The notes beneath the pieces are model-generated. The model saw only the letters and a list, made by a program, of their open reading frames with translations. It was not told the origin of the DNA and searched no databases. Position numbers and translations under genes: made by a program. DNA of 64,000 nt from Faecalibacterium sp. HTF-F (lineage in GTDB: Bacteria > Bacillota > Clostridia > Oscillospirales > Ruminococcaceae): contig NZ_CP094473.1 in the NCBI RefSeq assembly GCF_023347535.1, positions 1,488,001 through 1,552,000 on the forward strand, read 5' to 3'. Numbering within the stretch: the first letter of the stretch is position 1; the number at the start of each line of letters is the position of its first letter. Shown one piece after another: positions 60,734 through 64,000 of this stretch.

Positions 60734-60744
60734 GGTTTGAGGAT

Positions 60745-60936
60745 ATGACGCTGGAACAATCGGTTCTGCTGCTTGCACTGGCTCTGGCCGGGGCCTATGC
60801 GCTGCCCCGGCTTTTGCCGCAGAAGCCCCGGCTGCGCCGGGGACTACAGGTCCTGTGCATCGTTGTGGCAGTGCTCAGTGCGGCGTATGCCCTGCTGACG
60901 CTGCTGTTCGTCTGGGCAGCAGGACAGAAACTTTGA
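60745..60936 (+). CDS. Small two-helix membrane protein
   Basis: A 63-residue protein with two predicted helices (about residues 7-24 and 38-58) joined by a basic loop (QKPRLRRG). A TTG 15 bases upstream is in frame, but the ATG at 60745 is more likely, as GAGG lies nine bases upstream. The tight spacing on both sides places it inside the run, so it may be part of a membrane complex. Confidence 0.6.
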   Translation: MTLEQSVLLLALALAGAYALPRLLPQKPRLRRGLQVLCIVVAVLSAAYALLTLLFVWAAGQKL

Positions 60937-60955
60937 AGATCGGGAGAAAACGACC

Positions 60956-61999
60956 ATGAAAAACAAAACTCATCTGCTGCCCCTTGCCAGCCTTCTGCTG
61001 GCAGGCGGCATCCTTTGTACCGGCTGCGGCGGCGATGCCCCCGCCAGCAGCGTTCCGGCTGACGTCAGTACGGCTTCCTCTGTGGAAGAGGTCGATGCCA
61101 TGGACGGCTACGACTACATCAATGATTATGTCGGTCTGTGGGGCTATTACGACATCGAGCTCTGGCTCCGTGTCCACGAGGACAGCACCTTTGAATTCGT
61201 CAACTCCGAGGACGAGACCATTTACACTGGCACCGCAGATGCGGACAAATACGGCATGGACCTCTACTTCGATGACGACACCCCGCAGATGCGGCTGGAT
61301 CTTTCGGTCAGCGGCGACCTGTTGGAGGAAGGCTCTTCGGATGCTTTGCACCCGGTGGATGCCATCGTCTCCCGGGCGACCTGCTTTGAGAAAAACGGGC
61401 TGGAGATCAATGGCATCGTGGATTCTTCCGACCCCATCCAGCTGGACAGCGGCGTTTGCAGCTTTACCGGAAAGGGCAGTGGCTACAACACCGACGAGTG
61501 TTACTGGCAGGTGACAAAGTACAACGACGTGACCCACGACGGCATCCGGGAGATCCAGTTTGATGCCGTGTGCTATATCCCGGATTCCTCTATTCCCTAC
61601 TTTGGGCAGACCTATGATACCTACATCTCCAGCGAACTCTACGATGCCTATACCGGCACATGGCTCACGGCATCCACCGCCAGGGGGGATACGAGCCGGG
61701 GGGACAACCACTATTATCACACGGTGCACTGGAACGACAACGCTTACGACGTCGAGTTCTTCTTCTCTACCGACTGGAACATGAGCAGCACCAGCGATGA
61801 CAAGATCTTTACCAAGAGCTATGTGGTCTACCTGCCGGAGGATTACGACGGACTGGTTTTTGCCGCACAGGCGCAGCCGGACAACTATGCTGATGCCATG
61901 GCGCTGGATAATCTGGAAAATGTAAGCCCCGAAGGCAACATCATGGATCTTGCTCCGCTGGACCCCTACGCCAGCCTGTACTTCAGCATCTGCGGCTGA
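60956..61999 (+). CDS. Large lipoprotein of unknown function
   Basis: A 347-residue lipoprotein with lipobox CTGC near residue 22 and a Ser/Ala linker. The extracellular part has YVGLWGYYDIELWLRVHEDSTFEF near residue 60, a lipocalin-like stretch similar in style to the lipoprotein at 57355-58173. No family recognised. Gap of 19 bases after the small membrane protein gene. Confidence 0.78.
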   Translation: MKNKTHLLPLASLLLAGGILCTGCGGDAPASSVPADVSTASSVEEVDAMDGYDYINDYVGLWGYYDIELWLRVHEDSTFEFVNSEDETIYTGTADADKYGMDLYFDDDTPQMRLDLSVSGDLLEEGSSDALHPVDAIVSRATCFEKNGLEINGIVDSSDPIQLDSGVCSFTGKGSGYNTDECYWQVTKYNDVTHDGIREIQFDAVCYIPDSSIPYFGQTYDTYISSELYDAYTGTWLTASTARGDTSRGDNHYYHTVHWNDNAYDVEFFFSTDWNMSSTSDDKIFTKSYVVYLPEDYDGLVFAAQAQPDNYADAMALDNLENVSPEGNIMDLAPLDPYASLYFSICG

Positions 62000-62024
62000 G
62001 CCGGAAAGAGAAAGGGAGGACGCT

Positions 62025-62759
62025 ATGAGCTATGGAATGATTTTTGCGATTGCCGTGGTGCTTCTTCTGGGATGGCTGCATAGCAGCCGGAAAGAAGCCG
62101 CCCGACAGGACGTAGACCGCCGCATCGTCCCGGCGGTGCTGGATGCTGCACTGCAGCAGGTGCAGTTTGCACCCAATGGCAGGATCACCTGTTTTGGGGA
62201 CTCCGGGCTTCCCCTGCCCCAGTATGACCGCATGACCGGCGGGGAGCACGTCCGCGCAAAATACCGGGGCTATGAGGTGGAACTGTGCAGCATCGAGCTG
62301 GACCGGGATGTCAGCTATACCGACCCGAACGACCCCACTGTGGTCAACGCGCCGTCCTACGACACGGTATACGCCGGGCTGTGGGGCATCTGCCGTTTTG
62401 GTGTGCCGATGCCCGTGAGCCTGACCTTTACCCCGCGGGGCAGGCTGGGACAGCTCGTCCGGGGTGCATCGGTACAGAACTCTGTGGACGGCTTTGAACA
62501 GCAGTTCAAGCTGACAGCAGACGATGACACCGCCCTGAAAGCCTGCCTGACGGAGGAGAAATGCCGGAAGCTGCTGGCTCTTGCCGGGACAGCGGAGGGA
62601 AGCTTCAGCGGGAGCCTGCACCGGGACGGAACCCTGTATTTTGCCGTGGAAAACAACAAAGGACTTTTCAAGGGCAGCGGCAGTGACGATGTGCTGCGGG
62701 AAAAGTTCACCCGGCAGCTGAAGTGGTGCACCGATGTAATGGACGCTTTTGCTCCCTGA
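62025..62759 (+). CDS. DUF3137-like membrane protein, second copy
   Basis: A 244-residue protein with one N-terminal helix (residues 2-18) and a cytoplasmic domain: AKYRGYEVELCSIELDRD, then TVYAGLWGICRF near residue 120 and SFSGSLHRDGTLYFAVE near residue 195. Resembles DUF3137 proteins and the gene at 59260-60090. AAAGGGAGG lies seven bases before the ATG at 62025; the longer frame overlaps the previous gene. Confidence 0.72.
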   Translation: MSYGMIFAIAVVLLLGWLHSSRKEAARQDVDRRIVPAVLDAALQQVQFAPNGRITCFGDSGLPLPQYDRMTGGEHVRAKYRGYEVELCSIELDRDVSYTDPNDPTVVNAPSYDTVYAGLWGICRFGVPMPVSLTFTPRGRLGQLVRGASVQNSVDGFEQQFKLTADDDTALKACLTEEKCRKLLALAGTAEGSFSGSLHRDGTLYFAVENNKGLFKGSGSDDVLREKFTRQLKWCTDVMDAFAP

Positions 62760-62851
62760 AACAGCGGCAGATCGGTCTGTTTTATCCGCATCGATCCCAT
62801 CGTAAGGTGCGAAATCTTTCAAAAAGACAGATTTTTCGGAACTCAAAATAC

Positions 62852-62894
62852 AAAAAGCTGAGCACCTGATTTTTTGCAGATGCCCAGCTTTTTT
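62852..62894. terminator. Convergent terminator between the island and the aminotransferase
   Basis: Hairpin AAAGCTGAGCA/TGCCCAGCTTT with T6 on one side and A5 on the other, in the 187-base gap between the converging genes. Serves both. Confidence 0.8.
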
Positions 62895-62946
62895 GTACTC
62901 ATTTTGGAGATTTGGTTTTAAGCGACCCTTGTATTTTGATTGTGGC

Positions 62947-64000
62947 TTATTTCAGCAGCTCAGACAGCTTTTCCAGACGGCGGATTGCTTCGTCCAGAAC
63001 ATCGGTACCACGGGCAAAGTGCATCCGGATCAGATGGTTCACCGGTTCCCGGAAGAAGCTGGAACCCGGCACAGCTGCCACGCCGATCTCCCGGATCATC
63101 CACTCGCAGAATTCCAGATCTGTCCATCCCTCAAACTGCGGCAGAGCGAGAAATTCCGAAATATCGATCATCACAAAATAGGTCCCCTGCGGCACATTGT
63201 GCTTCAGGCCCACACGGTCCAGCCCGGCAAGAAAGTGGTCGCGCTTTGCGGTGTAAAGGGCCTGCAGGTCTTTGTAGTAGCTTGCCGGCAGTTCCAGACC
63301 GGCCACAGCGGCTTCCTGCAGCGGCGCAGCCGCACCCACAGTAAGGAAATCGTGCACCTTGCGGGCACCCTCGATCACCTCTGCCGGGCCGATGAGATAG
63401 CCCAGACGCCAGCCTGTAATGGAGTAGGTCTTGGAGAGCGAGTTGCAGGTGATGGTATGCTCAAACATGCCGGGCAGGCTTGCCATGCAGATATGCTCTG
63501 CCGGAGCGTAGACGATATGCTCGTACACCTCATCTGTTACCACAAAGGCATCGTACTTGATTGCAAGGGCGGCAATGGCCTCCAGCTCGTCCCGGCGGAA
63601 CACCTTGCCGCAAGGGTTGGAGGGGTTGCACAGGATCAGTGCCTTGGCTCCCTCGGCAAAGCCCTTTTCGATCAGAGAAATATCAAACTCATAGGTGGGC
63701 GGCACCAGAGGGATATAGATCGGCTCCGCGCCGGAAAGGATGGCGTCTGCACCATAGTTCTCGTAGAACGGCGAAAAGATCATCACCTTGTCGCCGGGGT
63801 TGCAAATGGTCATCATGGCCGCCATCATGGCCTCGGTGCCGCCGCAGGTCACGCAGATCTCGGTGTTGGGGTCCACAGTGTGGTGCAGGGCGGGGCTGGT
63901 CTTTTTGGCCAGCGCCTCGCGGAAGTTCTGTGCACCAAAGGTCACAGCGTACTGGTGCGGGCCGGCATAGGCTGTCCTTGCCAGCGCGTCCAGCAGCTGT
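62947..64000 (-). CDS. PLP-dependent aminotransferase, aspartate family, N-terminus missing
   Basis: The C-terminal 351 codons of a class I/II aminotransferase; the start lies beyond the right edge. The PLP Lys is in NSLSKTYSITGWRLGYLIG, with the earlier GTEAMMAAMM and LCNPSNPCGKVF and the Asp of VVTDEVYEHI. This is the set for aspartate or aromatic aminotransferases. Substrate cannot be fixed from the fragment. Confidence 0.9.
   Translation of the reverse strand, partial: QLLDALARTAYAGPHQYAVTFGAQNFREALAKKTSPALHHTVDPNTEICVTCGGTEAMMAAMMTICNPGDKVMIFSPFYENYGADAILSGAEPIYIPLVPPTYEFDISLIEKGFAEGAKALILCNPSNPCGKVFRRDELEAIAALAIKYDAFVVTDEVYEHIVYAPAEHICMASLPGMFEHTITCNSLSKTYSITGWRLGYLIGPAEVIEGARKVHDFLTVGAAAPLQEAAVAGLELPASYYKDLQALYTAKRDHFLAGLDRVGLKHNVPQGTYFVMIDISEFLALPQFEGWTDLEFCEWMIREIGVAAVPGSSFFREPVNHLIRMHFARGTDVLDEAIRRLEKLSELLK

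Noticed and set aside
1..64000. CRISPR array or prophage
   Set aside because: No regularly spaced repeats of 25-40 bases, no cas genes and no phage structural or integrase genes were seen.

Overview
The window reads as chromosomal DNA from a GC-rich Firmicute of the Oscillospiraceae/Ruminococcaceae, most like Faecalibacterium, Gemmiger or Subdoligranulum. The grounds are the spoIIIA and prpC-prkC-rsgA-thiN-spoVM gene orders, AGGAGG ribosome binding sites, Gram-positive surface genes, the T-rich hairpin terminators, and uronate, TRAP and polyamine transport genes typical of gut anaerobes. The genus is inferred; no rRNA gene is present.

Layout from left to right. (1) 1-2289, minus strand: spoIIIAA-AB-AC-AD and the start of spoIIIAE, then tRNA-Leu(UAA). 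(2) 2.7-7.3 kb, minus: nicotinate phosphoribosyltransferase, an unusual IMP dehydrogenase, a candidate structured RNA and an acyl-ACP thioesterase. (3) 7.4-11.5 kb, minus: potABCD polyamine transporter behind a leader with a terminator and a 10-bp stem, which looks like an attenuator or riboswitch. (4) 11.7-16.4 kb, minus: a four-gene Gld-type ABC module and rpmE. (5) 16.6-23.3 kb, minus: a TRAP transporter with its own histidine kinase, AraC-type regulator and an extra binding protein, plus paired direct repeats at the transporter promoter. (6) 23.5 kb: a lone YcxB-like gene; 24.1-26.8 kb: uxuB-uxuA for glucuronate breakdown. (7) 27.2-33.5 kb, minus: a surface-glycan operon (glycosyltransferase, flippase, WbqC, two PLP-fold enzymes, epimerase), lower in GC than its surroundings and next to tRNA-Leu(GAG).

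(8) 34.0-46.3 kb, minus: the conserved housekeeping run yicC-remA-gmk-priA-def-fmt-rsmB-rlmN-prpC-prkC-rsgA-thiN, ending in a 26-codon spoVM gene. Genes usually seen in this run (rpoZ, coaBC, rpe) are absent from it. (9) 46.5 kb: a lone transposase-type helix-turn-helix gene. (10) 47.1-50.3 kb, minus: three biotin carboxyltransferase-type subunits arranged like the 12S, 1.3S and 5S subunits of transcarboxylase, with no membrane decarboxylase subunit nearby. (11) 50.7-62.8 kb, plus: a membrane glycerophosphodiesterase, a large MalT/LuxR-type regulator, then eight genes for secreted proteins, lipoproteins and DUF3137-like membrane proteins of unknown function. This is the least explained part of the window. 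(12) 62.9-64.0 kb, minus: an aminotransferase cut by the right edge.

The points most worth following up are the 26-residue SpoVM in a lineage usually described as non-sporulating, the pot leader, the structured RNA at 6.2-6.4 kb, the TRAP regulatory circuit, the transcarboxylase-like locus and the secreted-protein island. All functional statements are from reading the sequence and family knowledge; no search was run.
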